From: Ehretia macrophylla
Taxonomy: Eukaryota > Streptophyta > Magnoliopsida > Boraginales > Ehretiaceae
DNA: 64,000 nt
Direction of reading: 5' to 3'
Assembly (NCBI GenBank): GCA_037974665.1
Contig: CM075773.1
Span: 33,118,853 to 33,182,852, forward strand
Within the stretch, counting starts at the first letter, position 1; each line of letters starts with the position of its first letter. A model generated the notes under the pieces. That model was not told where the DNA came from. It worked only from the letters and a program-made list of their open reading frames with translations, and searched no databases. Position numbers and translations under genes: made by a program. Shown here piece by piece: positions 13,796-26,135 of this stretch.

Positions 13796-14358
13796 AGGAA
13801 TAACTTGAGTTAATTATTTTGGGTCAGTTAATTAGAAGTTCAAATAATTATTTCTTATGCCATAACACCAGGCTCATTTACGAGCTTGGAGTTCTAGACT
13901 CGGAACGTGATACTAGAGTTTTCAACTAAATCAGCATCAGTCATTTCACTCATTGAGCCAACTAGATCAACATCAGTCGACTCAACTTAATTTCACAAGA
14001 AATCACAATTAAGGAGTTCGCACATCCCATCAGGCCTGGAATAGTCCTTCCTTGTACAGGTGCTCTTGAGCCTACCCAATATTATCTCTTGACATCAGAG
14101 TTTGCATTTTGCTTCGTTAGCCTAGAGCTTTTTAAAAAAATAATATTTTCTCGTATCGAGACGTGTTCTAAAATGCATCTTAACTAAAATTCTTGTTTAA
14201 AAGTCTCTTGTAAAATGCATTTGAGTTTTATCGCTTACGTATCCCACTGCTATGTTGTAAAATAATATTGTAAACCTTTTTTTATTTTTCAAGAAGCGAA
14301 GGCATCATGTTTTCTTCAAGAGCCAATTACCAAAGCATCATATTTAAAGAAAGAACAA

Positions 14359-14374
14359 TCTATGTAACATAATT
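14359..14374. repeat. Target-site duplication of the LINE (left)
   Basis: TCTATGTAACATAATT is repeated exactly at 17799-17814. A 16-bp TSD next to a poly(A)/poly(T) tract is the hallmark of LINE target-primed insertion. Confidence 0.9.
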
Positions 14375-15857
14375 TTTTTTTTGTAAAGTAAGCAAAATTT
14401 GAAATTCTTAAAAGAAAAGTATATAGGTAGGATAAAAAAGGCAAATACAACAAAGTCACAAGGACCAAATTAAAACCTAGTCAATAAAAAATCTATCCTT
14501 AATGCACAGGTTAGGAAAAACACAAATAACCGTGTAAGACCTATATGATACAAGTGAACTGCTCTCGCAACAACAACTTACACCAATAAGGCCTAACAAC
14601 AAACTACAACAAAGAAAGTATATCAAACAACAAAGTAGAAAAATAATCAATAAGAGAGCCCAAATAAGAATCCCCAAAGATTACTAGACCAACAAAGACA
14701 ACCACACCCAAAGATCTTCAAGAGGAATCTAGCGATTCCCTTGATGCCAAATTTTCCATGACATTCATAGGTTAAGAGAAGAGTGATTTAGACTTCTTCT
14801 TTTTACTATAATAATTAGAGTGAGAAGAATTCATGAAGTCATTTAAAACTTGAGAAAGAAGGCCTTAAGGTGCTACCACTTCTTGTTCTTCATCAATAAC
14901 ACTTGAATCACCAACATTTAAACCATCATGCTTATTCTTAGATTGCACAACTTGTGGTTAAGGGGATTTTGAAGTTTGGGCACTTCGTTGAACATTGTCA
15001 TTGGTGAGGGATTCTTGTCTACAAGATAGAACAACATCTTGAGAATATGAGGTTGGGCCTAGTGCTTTTTTGGAGACAACTTGCCATTCGAAGGTAGGTT
15101 TGGTAGTCTTCTCTTGCTCTTTAGATAAATAAACATTAGCACAATTTGCAAGAGTATGACCTACTACCTTACAATGAGTGTACTTTGAGGGCTTCCAATA
15201 ATATTCAATGTTGATTTTCGTAATGGCCTCATTCTTGAGCTTGACAAAAGTATAATCCGACATGTTTTCTTCAATGTTCATCTCAACACAAATTCTAGCA
15301 TAACTAAGGTAAGACATTGACTCTGTATTTGAATCTATTTGAAGGGGTGTACCAAGGTTATTACCAATATAGTTAAATGTTTTTTGAGACTACAAACTCA
15401 ATGTCACATTTGTAAGTTTCATCCAAATAGGAACCTTATCACAAGTAAGATTAACAAGTTGGATGTTAGGATCCTATTTTCTATGTAACAAGGGGTGACG
15501 ATTCACATGCCATAATTGCTCAAGTACTTTATCAAGTGTAGCCTCAGTATCAATCTTAAAAAGATACAATCCATTAGCAAGAGATTGAATTTCAACCTCA
15601 CCATATGGTTTCCATCTAGAATCAATAACTTTTTTGATCAAGAAGAAAGGTGGTGGCTACCTATGTATTGGTCAATCAAACAACACCTCCAATATGTCTC
15701 AGTGAGGTCATGCACACTAGGTAGTGGACAAGCAAACTTCTTCCCATCAATGATTTCAAATTCTTCAACTTTGCTCAAGGAGAGAGATTGCTTCAAATTA
15801 CCCATGAATATATTCTTCCAATTAGAGGTTGATGGAGCTTGAAGATGAGCATTAAAG

Positions 15858-16261
15858 GTTTGTTTGGATTGAAAGGATCGAATAGGGGGAAAGGGGAGTA
15901 AAGGGAGAGATAGAAAAATTCTCTCCCTTGTTTGTTTTGGGAGTTTTCCAATGGGAGAATGAAGTGGAGGGGTTAAAGCAATCCCTCCCAAGCCCATTTT
16001 TTTCTTTCACCCCAATTTGGGGTAAAATGGTGGGGAGATAGACTTTAACTCCTCCATAAAAGTCATTTTACTCATAAAATTTATCCCTCCCTCCCATTTT
16101 TTTTCTAATCCAAATAAAAGACATACATAATCTTTTATGATACTCTCATTCTCTCAAATTATCTAATCCAAACATTATCTAATCATCTCCTCTCCTCTCT
16201 TTTATGATTCTATTTTTTCCTCTCCTTTATTAAACTTTCCCCCCCTCAATCCAAACACATT
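15858..16261. mobile_element. MITE inside the LINE (TIR TGTTTGGATTGA)
   Basis: The ends are inverted repeats (tgtttggattga near 15860 and tcaatccaaaca near 16255). TTAAAG flanks both sides (15852-15857 and 16262-16267). There is no coding capacity; the frame at 15638-15997 runs partly through it by chance. Confidence 0.7.
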
Positions 16262-16628
16262 TTAAAGCTAGGCTTCTTAGATGCATTTTTAGAGGTGGGA
16301 GAGGGGGCCTAAAATAGAGGTTGAAGGATGGTTGATATTAAGCGAGGATGAAGGTTCAAAACTAAGTATTGGATTATAAAATTTCAATGGGGTGGAGGAA
16401 ATAGGGAGAGGGTGAGACAAAGACAAAGTTTGTGTAGTATCACAATAGATTGGGAAAGATGAGGAAATGAGAGGGGTAGAGGGATGAGGAAATGAGGTAG
16501 AATGGGGGGATTAAAGGCCAAAACATGAGAGATTAAGAGGCTAATAATACTACCATTTGACGAATTTGTGCAGAAAAATACTGCTGAAACATGGGCAAAA
16601 CCAATAGCCTCTGTCACGGTACTTCCAC

Positions 16629-17127
16629 TGTAATATGCCACATCGACTGCGGAGGGTTCTGGGCTACTGGATATAAATAGAAGTGTCCCTTTATCCGTAC
16701 AAACGCCTTTTCTAGTCCAAGTGGGCGGGAAAGGACAAAACCGTGAGGGGCTCAATATGGTTACCCAAAGCGGAAAATACCTGCATATGTGGCGTCGCTG
16801 GTGGGCCTCTGCCCTTCGGGGTATTCACTTAGGCGGGGCGTTACAGAAGTGGTATTAGAGCAGCTCGGTCTTTATGCCAGCGATGACACTAGGTCCCCAA
16901 AGGGAGGCGGATGTAATATCCCATATCGACTGCAGAGGGTTCTGGGCTACTTGATATAAGTGGAAGTGTCCCTTTATCCGTGTAGGCGCCTTTTCTAGTC
17001 CAAGTAGGCGGGAAGGGACAAAACCGTGAGGGGCCCAATGTAGTAACCCAAAGTGGACAATACATGCATATGTGGCATCACTAGTGGACCTCTGCCCTTC
17101 GGGGTATTTGCTTAGCTGGGATCAGCA
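16629..17127 (+). mobile_element. TRIM (miniature LTR retrotransposon)
   Basis: Two LTR-like copies starting TGTAATAT lie at 16629-16845 and 16912-17127, separated by only 66 bp. Right after the first, which ends GGGGCGTTACA, comes TGGTATTAGAGCA, an initiator-Met tRNA primer site. Just before the second comes AAAGGGAGGCGGA, a polypurine tract. This is the minimal LTR-PBS-PPT-LTR layout of a TRIM. The last ~15 bp of the second LTR are diverged and no clear TSD is seen. Confidence 0.8.
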
Positions 17128-17798
17128 CTGCCCATGGCAATATGAGGGGGAATGGGGGAAAAGGGAATGTGGAAGGATGAAAAGAAGATGGAGGAAGGGT
17201 TGTACCTTTATGGTTCAAGATTGGGGAAGATGAAGACCCTAATTAGACATGGTTAGGGTTTGAACCTAAGTTGAAATTTTGATTTAATGGAGTTGCATAT
17301 CCAGCTGAAAAATTAGGGGAAATGGGAGAGAAAAAGACATTAGGAGGTAGAGAAGAAGGTCTCAAAACTTGACTAGGAAGAGAGGAACAAGTGCCTTCCA
17401 TTTGACCCAAGCTAGGGTTTAGCCTTTGTGAAGATTCATGGCTTGATGTGGAAGATGGATCTTCCATGTCAAGAGGAGGTGTTGAGTCTCTTTCTTGTGC
17501 TTCATTAATGGCTATAGCAATGGCTTGAAGCCTAGCACTACTTCTAGGTTGTCTATTCAAAGATGAAGGTTTAGGAATTCTTCTTTTTGGCATGGAGGAA
17601 GAAAAGAAGATGAAAAACATAAACAAAGTTGTAATGAACAAGAAAAATAGCCGCTTAAGGTGTATGGAGAGGTAGAGCTAAAACATCCAATGTGGTGGAC
17701 GAAAGGTGGAATGTAGTAACTGATGGTGGTGGACGGCCTAGGCTAGAGAGAAGGAGGAGAAAACACATTCTTTCATCATCAATCCAACAAACATGTTG

Positions 17799-17814
17799 TC
17801 TATGTAACATAATT
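17799..17814. repeat. Target-site duplication of the LINE (right)
   Basis: An exact copy of 14359-14374. Confidence 0.9.
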
Positions 17815-18233
17815 ACTGCATGCTATTAAACAAATATAACAATTATCCATGATTATTATGTAAATTGGTTTGAATTTGCGAAGTTTGAAATTTGGGCGGA
17901 TCTTTTACGTGATGGTGCAGATATTAAAATGAAAATGCCTTGTAGATTACGTAACCACATGGGTTGCACTTCTATCCGCTAGACCAAATGAAAACGACTT
18001 CCATATGTGAGAGTGGGCCGCACATGCAGCCTCACTTGCCATTCATCTGGCCAGCCCTATTGAAACATTTTCTATAACCACATTTAGGATATATAATAGC
18101 AAAGATTGGAAGAGGACAATATGGCTTTATGGGTACTTGATGGCAAAAAATGCAGAGAGAAATCTTGAATTAATCTTGTAACTATCTACAATTAAGTCCT
18201 CTGTTAAGCAAGCTTAATCATTCACACATTGAA

Positions 18234-18480
18234 CCAGATTTTTTTTTTTTTTTTATAAGTAAGCAGTTTGTATTTTATTAAAAAAATGAAAAGTACGTAG
18301 GTTGGGTCATAAGGCCATTACATTGAAAATGAAAAGTAAAAGAAGCAAGAGAAGCTAGCCTAACAAATATGCACCATTAAGTACATGGCTAGCTAAACAT
18401 ACAATAATGTAAAACACAAAAGTTCTATCCAGCTTAACTAATCGGTTATCTGTGCCATAAAATACAACTGTTTTTCTTCC
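18234..18480 (-). repeat. 5'-truncated L1 3' tail
   Basis: A T-run followed by 'ataagtaagca', then 'gaaaagtacgtaggttgg', matches the 3' end of the LINE at 14375-14440 ('gtaaagtaagca', 'gaaaagtatataggtagg'). It lies immediately downstream of the GH28 gene. The upstream limit is uncertain. Confidence 0.6.
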
Positions 18481-18529
18481 TTTCAGGTTGAGAGATTTCG
18501 AAATTAATACTAATGGTGATACATATTTT

Positions 18530-21500
18530 TCATGAATATTTCCTTCTATAAGAACATCCCCGAACTTCTATGTTATCAATTGGTAGGCTATCTGTTGGGA
18601 AATTACAGGGCGAAACATCCTTAGATCCCTGGTCCGGTAACAGATCACAAGGCTGAGGAGTCACACCACTTGAAATCCCGGCAATGTTCGTGCAGTTCCA
18701 AGGAATTTTCTTTGCCTTTTTCGCTAACTCAACGGTTACATTAGATATGCATATTCCAGTAAAAGGGTTGCCTGAAATTCCCACCAGGCTACCTGCCATG
18801 GTAACATTCTCGGCTGTCATGTCGCGAAAATTGATATTCTGGATCACAGGAATTGCATTTGGATCATATTTTTCATCTGGATGAGAACCATAATCTCCTG
18901 CCATCCAGAGCACATATTTCATCGTTTTCATTGTTCCGCCTCTAACATATATGTCCTTGACATAGGCTCCTCTTCCAATTGCAGTCTTGATCCTCACTGC
19001 TGATTCTGTGTTTATAGCAACGATATCTTCAGCCCGGACGTCCTGGATACCTCCAGACATCTCACTGCCCAGGGCAATCATAGCACTGAATGGAGAAATG
19101 CAGGTAAGTCGTCTAATAACAAGCTGTTTGGTTGGCATCCCAAAAGCAATTCCGTACTCGTCCCAACCACTCTTAACAGCAATACAATCATCTCCAGAGA
19201 CAATGTAGCAGTCTTCAATCCGCATATTCGTGCAAGAGTCTGAATATAATATTATACAAAAAACGAATCTATATCATCAAAATCATTTTAGCCGTGCAAC
19301 GTGTAATTTGCAATTGTATTTTGTGCAAGAGTTGCTTAATCTTCAGACTGAATTACCTGGATTGATCCCATCGGTGTTTGGAGATGTGACCGGTGCAATA
19401 ATTGTGATGCCTTGAACAATAATATTGCTGCATTTCAGAAGAGAAATTAAACTTTTGACATTGATTTATGCCTTATATAAATCTACTGATGAAGACTGAC
19501 CTATTAATACTATTCTGCAGTACAAAAATCCAGAATCAAAAGAACGCAACTTCAGATCAACGAGATGGATTAGATTACCTGCTGTATACAGGATGAACAT
19601 TCCATGATGGGGAGTTGATCAATGTAAGATTAGAAATTTGGATATTATCCGAGTACATTATTTCGATCAGGTAAGGCCGCGTGTATTTCAGTTCTCCCTT
19701 GTGGAACTTGTCCCACCAGAGAGCTCCTTGGCCATCAATAGTGCCGTTTTCCCCTGAAAATCAAACGCAAGAAGTTAGTTATCTCATGAACCACCATGAT
19801 TTTTTGGACATTCTGATACCAGTGGCTCAACTCTCAAATCATTTGCTTGGTACCTGTTATTACTACATCTGTGAGGTTAGTTCCGAATATAAGGCTAATG
19901 AATCTTCCACCTTCTGTGTCCCGGCCTCGGCCATATGATGGTAGAGGTTCAATCACAGCCCACTCATTTTCATCCTAAAAAAAGGCAAGGATGAGCATGC
20001 ATGAGTGTAAAGATATTTGCCCCAATGGATGAGCAAAAAAGGCTCGTTGCCAGGGTAGATCTAATGCTAATTAACCAGAAGCCTCCCAAATAAAAAAGGG
20101 AATTGATCTGTGTCCTTTCTGCTTCGTTTCAAATTGAAAAAAGAATTGTCAACTGTCCATGCTTAATCCGTTCTAGGTACAAACATCACTTTTGCAAGAA
20201 TCATTATTCTGAAATGAGTTCAGAAATCAGGTCTCCCAGCAGTTGCTACGTCATTGATCAAATGGCCATAACTACATCCTGGTGGCTAAAAATTTTGGTG
20301 CAATTGAATATTTTCTATCGATACGTGGAATTTAATGCAATTAGGCATCAAAAGATTATTTAAAATGCTGTAGAGCTACATGAGCAGAGGTCTGATAACA
20401 GGGTAGGCTTCACTCTATATTCTTGAAAAAATACTAGCTATTAAGTTATGTACAAAAATCTATATTAGATTATCAAACAGTGCAATATATTAAATGTAAA
20501 ATAGACCATTACGGACAAATCTTGGTTCCCATGATACTGCTTGACAGTGGCAAAGAGGCTGGCTCAATCTTTTTGTTTGCTTCTATTACCTTTTTCTCTG
20601 TCTCATTTTCTTATGTGTTGGTTCTAGCCCAGATTTCAATCTTTGTTTTTCCCATCTATAATCTATTGGCTTCAAAAAGATGTTAACTAATAGATGTTGA
20701 ACAGCAGGAGGAACCAACACCCACTTGTTTTGGATAACTGCATTACATGTCACATGAATTTTACTGTTGAATTTCTACCTCATCTAAACACGCCGTCAAA
20801 CGTGCAAGTAGGATTTGTATTTGAGTCTTGTACATGGACAACTTTTATGTTTTAAATAGGTGGTAGCCACACTTGAACCTAAGAACCCTTTGATACTATA
20901 TTGAATTACCCCACCTTAAAGCTTAAGTTATAAGAGAGAGATTTATAATATGTATTTATTGTATTCGATAATTACGTTTCAAAATATGATAGTATTGTCT
21001 TGCCAATTATGTATGCAAGACAGTGAACATGGTTTAAATCACGAATTGCATTGTTTCACCTAATACTTATGGCTAGTAAAAGTAAGCAACAAGCAGAAAC
21101 ATTCTAATACTAAAAAAGGAAAATTCTCACATTTAGTCCCTATTGTTTACAAAGTGTCTCAATTTAGTCTTTATTGTTTAAAATATTTTAATTTAGTCCT
21201 TATTGTTTTCCTAAAAGTTTCAATTCCATCTCTATTGTTTAATGTTTTCAATTTCATCCTTATTGTTTTCCAAAAAATTTCAATTTAATCTCTATTGTTT
21301 TTAAAAAGTTTCAAATTCATCCCTATTATTTGTCAAAAAATTTTAATTTAATCCTTGGATAATAGGGACGAATTTGAAACTTTAAGAAAACAATAAGGAC
21401 GAAATTGAAACTTTTTAAAAATAATAGGGACGGAGTTGAAACTTTTTAAAAAATAATATGAATTAAATTGAGACATATTAAATAATAGGGATGAACTTGA

Positions 21501-22410
21501 AACTTTTGGTGAAACAATAAGGACTAAATTGAGACATTTTAAACAATAAAAACTAAATTGAGACATTTTGGAAATAATAAGGACTAAGTGTGAAATTTTC
21601 CCACTAAAAAAAATGTGTAACGTGTTCAAGATCTCAGTTGAGGGGCAACTATTGGGCCAGACCCAATGACTTTCACTGACACTGTGGGATCCACATAATG
21701 TTGATTCTTAAAAAATGTGATAAAACAGTCCCAAACATAATGTGTGGGTCCCACCATAACACATGGAACCACGTGTTAGAATGAAAAGATGGGGTCACGG
21801 ACATTTTTTTAGCTTCTCTTGGATTTTTGAGAGAGTCTGTTGCCGGACCCAACAATTTTCACTATGAAGGTAAAGAAAACCTCAGAAAAAAAGCATCCAT
21901 TGATATTCAAACCTGAGAAGCAAGAAGAACAGCATCCGTATCGAGATAGAGAGTGAAATGACTTGTGACATTAAAGTTTCCTGTTAACCATTTTCCAGGA
22001 GGCACATAAAGCAACGATCCACCATCATTTTCATATTGGCTTAGATGATTAATGGCCGCTTGAAAGACCTTTGTGTTTGATGTTGTTCCATCACCAACAC
22101 CTCCAAAATCTGTTAAGGACGCACTATGACCCCTGCAGTTTATAGCAGAGTACTCAATGTTTTCCCAGTGGTGATTTTTTCGACCATAAACATTTCTTGT
22201 ACTCGCCAGAAACACAGAAACAGCAACCAAAACTATGTGAATTGCCTGCAAGAAAGAGTTTATCGTAACTAAATCAAACCAAATTTTATCCCACTAAACA
22301 CGGTCGGTTACAAGGTAGGCTACATTTAAGAAAATATGCACAACCACAGTGCAGACGAGAATGAATGGCTTTACCTGAGTTCTTCTTATGTGGCTTCTTG
22401 GTAACTCCAT
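18530..22410 (-). CDS. GH28 polygalacturonase-like protein, clade without the GHG motif (6 exons)
   Basis: The minus-strand exons are 22410-22375, 22245-21913, 19974-19854, 19753-19579, 19427-19357 and 19239-18530. All introns are GT/AG and all phases agree, giving 481 aa. A basic start (RSHIRR) and a hydrophobic stretch at about residues 13-29 indicate a signal peptide or signal anchor, so the protein should act on pectin in the wall. The catalytic motifs of glycoside hydrolase family 28 are present: NTDG at 239-242 (D241), SGDDC at 260-264 (D262, D263) and RIK at 328-330. The usual GHG is absent; SPFSAMIALGSEMSGG (294-309) stands in its place, as in one plant clade of polygalacturonase-like proteins. 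Activity on pectin is therefore inferred, not certain. The gene looks intact. Its 1.9-kb intron 2 holds a foldback MITE. Confidence 0.92.
21118..21602. mobile_element. Mutator-type foldback MITE in a GH28 intron
   Basis: ACTAAAAAA flanks both sides (21109-21117 and 21603-21611), a 9-bp duplication typical of Mutator-like elements. The two halves are inverted repeats, each built of tandem ~39-bp units of the type 'tttagtccttattgttt'. There is no coding capacity. Confidence 0.85.
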
Positions 22411-22462
22411 GACAGGCTTTGGCAAGCGACTCAGGTTTTTGTTTTGTTGCATAGGCAATAGG

Positions 22463-22470
22463 ATTATATA
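22463..22470 (-). promoter_or_regulatory. TATA box of the GH28 gene
   Basis: On the minus strand TATATAAT lies 53 bp upstream of the ATG (22410), which supports exon 1 as the true first exon. Confidence 0.55.
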
Positions 22471-22507
22471 GGCACATCAAGAGGTGGCTGTAATGTTCGA
22501 GTAGCAA

Positions 22508-25500
22508 TAAACCACGATCTTAACCTCTATTAAAAAAAATTATGTAGGATGCAAAAAGTTGTGCTCAACAATTCCCTATCAACCCATACTTTTCCAATGT
22601 GTAGTTTACTTACCTAGAATTAGGGATGGAAAAGGACTGGTATTACAAAATAAAGAAAATGAAACTAATTGTTTGTACATATTGAGGTTCGGTTACTTCT
22701 AAGTTTCCAATATAACTTCCTCTACGCAAACAACCATCTTGTAGTCCAATGGATAAGCTAGACTCGAGAGCCTTAAGAGGCATATCGATAAGTAAGCGTA
22801 TATAAATTCATTTGTTTATAAATTCTCTGTGTGGCGTAAATTTTATGGACCGAGCTACTTTGTTTAAGGATTGGATAAAATTCCTTAATAAATTTAGGAA
22901 TTTCAGTGTAAAGCCGTGAAATGTGTCGTTGGAGTAACTTCAACTCTTTTTTTTTTTTTTGTCTAAGAGTAACTTCAACTCAAAATGAATAACAATGGTC
23001 GTTCTTGAAATATGTCTAATTCCAAAGGTAAACAAATCTTTAGGAGCAAGGCTATTTTGAGCCTCTAGATTTTTATGACGAAAAGAAACCGTGCCTATAG
23101 GAAGTCGATATACAAGCCAGAATGAAGCAAAGTTGTTTATTACGCCAAGCAAACTAAAGGCTATCCAACTCTGAGTTGGATAAAATGGTCCAATAAGTGT
23201 TGTAATTAAAAGTTTTGAATTCAAATTATAACTTTAACCTCAGTTGTACCAAAAAAAAATTAAATGCTACAAATTGCATATTATATATCCCATCTTTCAA
23301 AAGCCATAACAAGGCGCGTGCTACGTTTATGTACGAAAGTAGTTTAAGTTCATTTGTGATATTGGTATATATTTAAAATTCTTATAACAATTCGAATTGA
23401 CCATCAACTCTAAACATATAAGGTGAGTCCTATATGTTGTGGGACCCACTTATATGATGAGACCTATTTGTATATGAGTGGGCTGATGGTCAGCCAAAAA
23501 GGTCTAGATTGTATGCTTACTCTTTGTTTATACAACTTGCATTCACCACATAAATTTGGCACCTAATTTATGATTAAAACCAGAGTTATCTTCATAAAAG
23601 GTTTCATTTGCTTGTGCTGACCTCTCCAGATTTGGATCTCTTATATGTTAATGGTGTCAAATTACTCAAACAATTTCATCATAATTGTATCATCGGTTCA
23701 CCACAATTAAATCTTCCTCATTACTTTATAAGGTAATGAGAGGATCCAAACCTCCCCCAAAAGGAAAAAAAAGGAAAAGTAAATAAGTAACAGCGTCATG
23801 CTCTTAACAAGAAAGTAAAAATCTTTTAATTTTTTTTTTTTTTTTTGTTAAGTAAGCAACTACTCATTTTATTTCCAAAAGTCTCAATCACAAACGGTCA
23901 GGACTCAAGAGCAGCAAGAAGTAACATATTTTAATGCTTGAACTTCAATTTCGAGTTTCAAATTTTCTTCAAATTATTAGAGCCTCAAGTCCCTTCTATA
24001 TCCATAAAAAAGGGCCAAAAAAGAAAAAAAGAAAAAAAAAAGAGCGCGTCTATTTAGTGATGATCTATTAATTACTAGTATTATTTTTTATATTTAAATG
24101 TATGGATATGCAATAGTAGAGAAAGCATTTCCACTTTCCAGTTGATGACATTGTGGATCATTATCCTCAGAATCCACTTTCTTTCCATCCTTTTTCCCAT
24201 TTCCATATTTGGCATCCACTATGCTCGTGGCCGACCTATATTGCCACTACGATGAGGTTTCCCATCTCTTACACCAGAAAATGTCCAACCGGTATAACCT
24301 AATTTTATACTTAACCATCCATTTTAAATGCTTTATTATGATATTATATTCCGATTTCGAAATTTCAGATTCACTAGGGAGATTAGTATTTTAGTCACAA
24401 GTAATATCTATCTGTGTATGAGTGATTTATAATTAAGTGGGTGTTATGGGTTTAGAGGGTAACTCAGATTAATTTTTTTGGACTAATAGATTAGATGTTC
24501 AAATAGTTATTACTTATATTAACAACACTAGTCTTGTTTATAGGTTTAGAGTTCTGGACTCGAGACATGATATTATCATAATCCAAAACAATTTATTAAC
24601 ATGTAGGATTATATTAGATCAAACTCAAGACTACAAAATCTGCAATTTAGCGGTACGCCCTAATAAATGTGTTAATTCAATAAAAGAAAGACTTGAACTC
24701 AAAGCCTTTAATCCACGAACTAACACGTTTACCATTTCTCCTCACCAATCGGGACTAAACCAGTGCAGTTTATCACTAATCAAGCTTTGGGAATAAGAAA
24801 ATGTTTGTATCTGGTTACCTATATGCGCATGTACACGTATAGTTGGTGGGTCTTACATGTCACGGTTCCATTGTCGGGGTGTGAATGCCGTATTGATACC
24901 CGTGAGCATTTCTCTCATTCCCATATTTCTTATCATATAATTTATTTCACGGGTTATGGTTTCAGTGGAGGGTGACTGATAGGCCCTCTGTATTACAAGA
25001 CAAGATCACAAAATACCATATGATTGTTTGGAATTTTGTGGGGTTAAATATATAAATCGCTTTCAGTTGGATGTTGAATAATTGATGGTGCTCCAACAGT
25101 ACTGCCATTTTCTTTTAAAAATTGGTAAATTATATGAAGTAAAGATTTTTTCAGAATGTTATAACGAGCTAGATCAGATCCTTTCCTACTTGTATGTATC
25201 ATATATAGTTACCTAGGGGTTGGGGCACGGATCAAAAGCATTTACAACATTTTCCTACTGCATTAATGGTACCTAATTAATTTTCAGAAGCCCAATAGCA
25301 GACGCGATCACAAAGAATCTTCTGAGTTCTGAGTTGGTAATTCACAATTTTCAATCCAATAATAATATTATCGGGATGGATCTAAGCGTGGGGTTGCAGA
25401 ACCTATAACTCCTACTGAACTCACAAAAATATTACTGAAATGTATTGATATGTTTTGTCTTAAAAACTATTAAGCCCCAAATTACCATTGATTTGGGTAT

Positions 25501-25994
25501 CTAAAACTACAATTAGCGTCAACCAATAAAACATTTTAGATACACCCCGAGTGGCTCGTTTGTCTTTGTCAGATTTATGTACGATTTACTTCTGAAGCAT
25601 ATCAACCAATTAACATTTCCATTCCAGCAGTCATTATCTGAGACAAGTTATCAGCTTGTTTAGAACTAACGAAGCAGATTCCTCAATAAAGAGATTTTGA
25701 CTTCATGTTTAGGTCTACATTTCATGTATTCGGTTTGACATTTCAGTTAAGAATGTCATATAAAGAATGAAATCATTGCCATTTTCGTGAAAACTAGAAG
25801 CTCTAAGTGATTGTTCACTCACAATAAAAGGCCCCAATTCTCTTTGAGTATCGTGAATGAGAGAGAAGGTTAAGAAGGTGGGCAAAAGTGACTTCACATA
25901 CTGAACGATCGCTCCATTAAAACTACGAACCTGTTAAAAAGAGAAAAAAATATTTTTTTAAATTTTTTAACCACTGGGCGTTTGCACTACGTAG
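22508..25994. other. Intergenic with dispersed repeat fragments
   Basis: No gene is supported. At 23829-23960 a long T-run followed by 'gttaagtaagca' is another L1-type 3' tail on the minus strand. At 24422-24580 lies an LTR-like stretch related to 9355-9399 plus 13801-13940. The frame at 22940-23224 has no recognisable domain and is not called. Confidence 0.5.
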
Positions 25995-26075
25995 CATAGT
26001 TCTCATTTTATGTGCGATAAGTTGTAAGATTAATATTAACTAGTTTAGACCTTGCTTTAAATAATAATAATAAAT

Positions 26076-26135
<60 letters not shown>

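Larger units (their letters stand above)
9355..14100 (+). repeat. Older LTR-like sequence split by a copia insertion
   Basis: The flanks at 9355-9399 and 13801-14081 look like two halves of one LTR. Read together across the copia element they resemble an uninterrupted stretch at 24422-24580. TGACATCAGAG at 14090-14100 resembles an initiator-Met tRNA primer site. The boundaries are inferred and no internal domain was found. Confidence 0.4.
14870..17593 (-). pseudogene. LINE ORF1 (DUF4283 / zinc-knuckle protein), broken
   Basis: This is an RNA-binding ORF1 protein of plant L1 elements. The N-terminal piece starts MPKRRIPKPSSLNRQPR at 17593 and runs to a stop at 17243. After the TRIM and the MITE, the DUF4283-like part resumes near 15857 (NWKNIFMGNL..., then WRCCLIDQYIG). 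A TAG interrupts it at 15390-15392. The knuckle region reads KYTHCKVVGHTLANC (about 15190-15150); its first cysteine is replaced by tyrosine. The remaining frame ends near 14870. Both insertions and the stop show it is not functional. The domain names rest on motif resemblance. Confidence 0.7.
14375..17798 (-). mobile_element. L1-type LINE carrying ORF1 only, no ORF2
   Basis: The element is bounded by an exact 16-bp TSD (14359-14374 and 17799-17814). Its 3' end is the poly(T) tract on the plus strand just after 14374. The order on the minus strand is: 5' leader; ORF1 N terminus from 17593; ORF1 DUF4283-like region and zinc knuckle (15857-14960); about 500 bp of 3' sequence; poly(A). No reverse transcriptase or endonuclease sequence is found in any frame. 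Two younger elements sit inside (15858-16261 and 16629-17127). Since the TSD is intact, the element probably inserted already lacking ORF2, so it would have depended on a partner LINE. A later internal deletion is the alternative. Confidence 0.85.

Noticed and set aside
14477-14677. Hydrophobic 66-codon frame
   Set aside because: It lies in the LINE 3' region and is T-rich by composition; not a membrane protein gene.
15516-15997. Sense and antisense frames over the LINE and MITE
   Set aside because: The plus frame is a shadow of LINE ORF1, and the minus frame begins inside the MITE by chance.
22286-22507. 73-codon frame around the GH28 start
   Set aside because: It reads through the GH28 5' UTR, exon 1 and intron 1 in another frame. 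The splice model and TATA box explain the region better.
22940-23224. 94-codon minus-strand frame
   Set aside because: No domain, splice context or promoter; it includes low-complexity lysine coding from a T-run.
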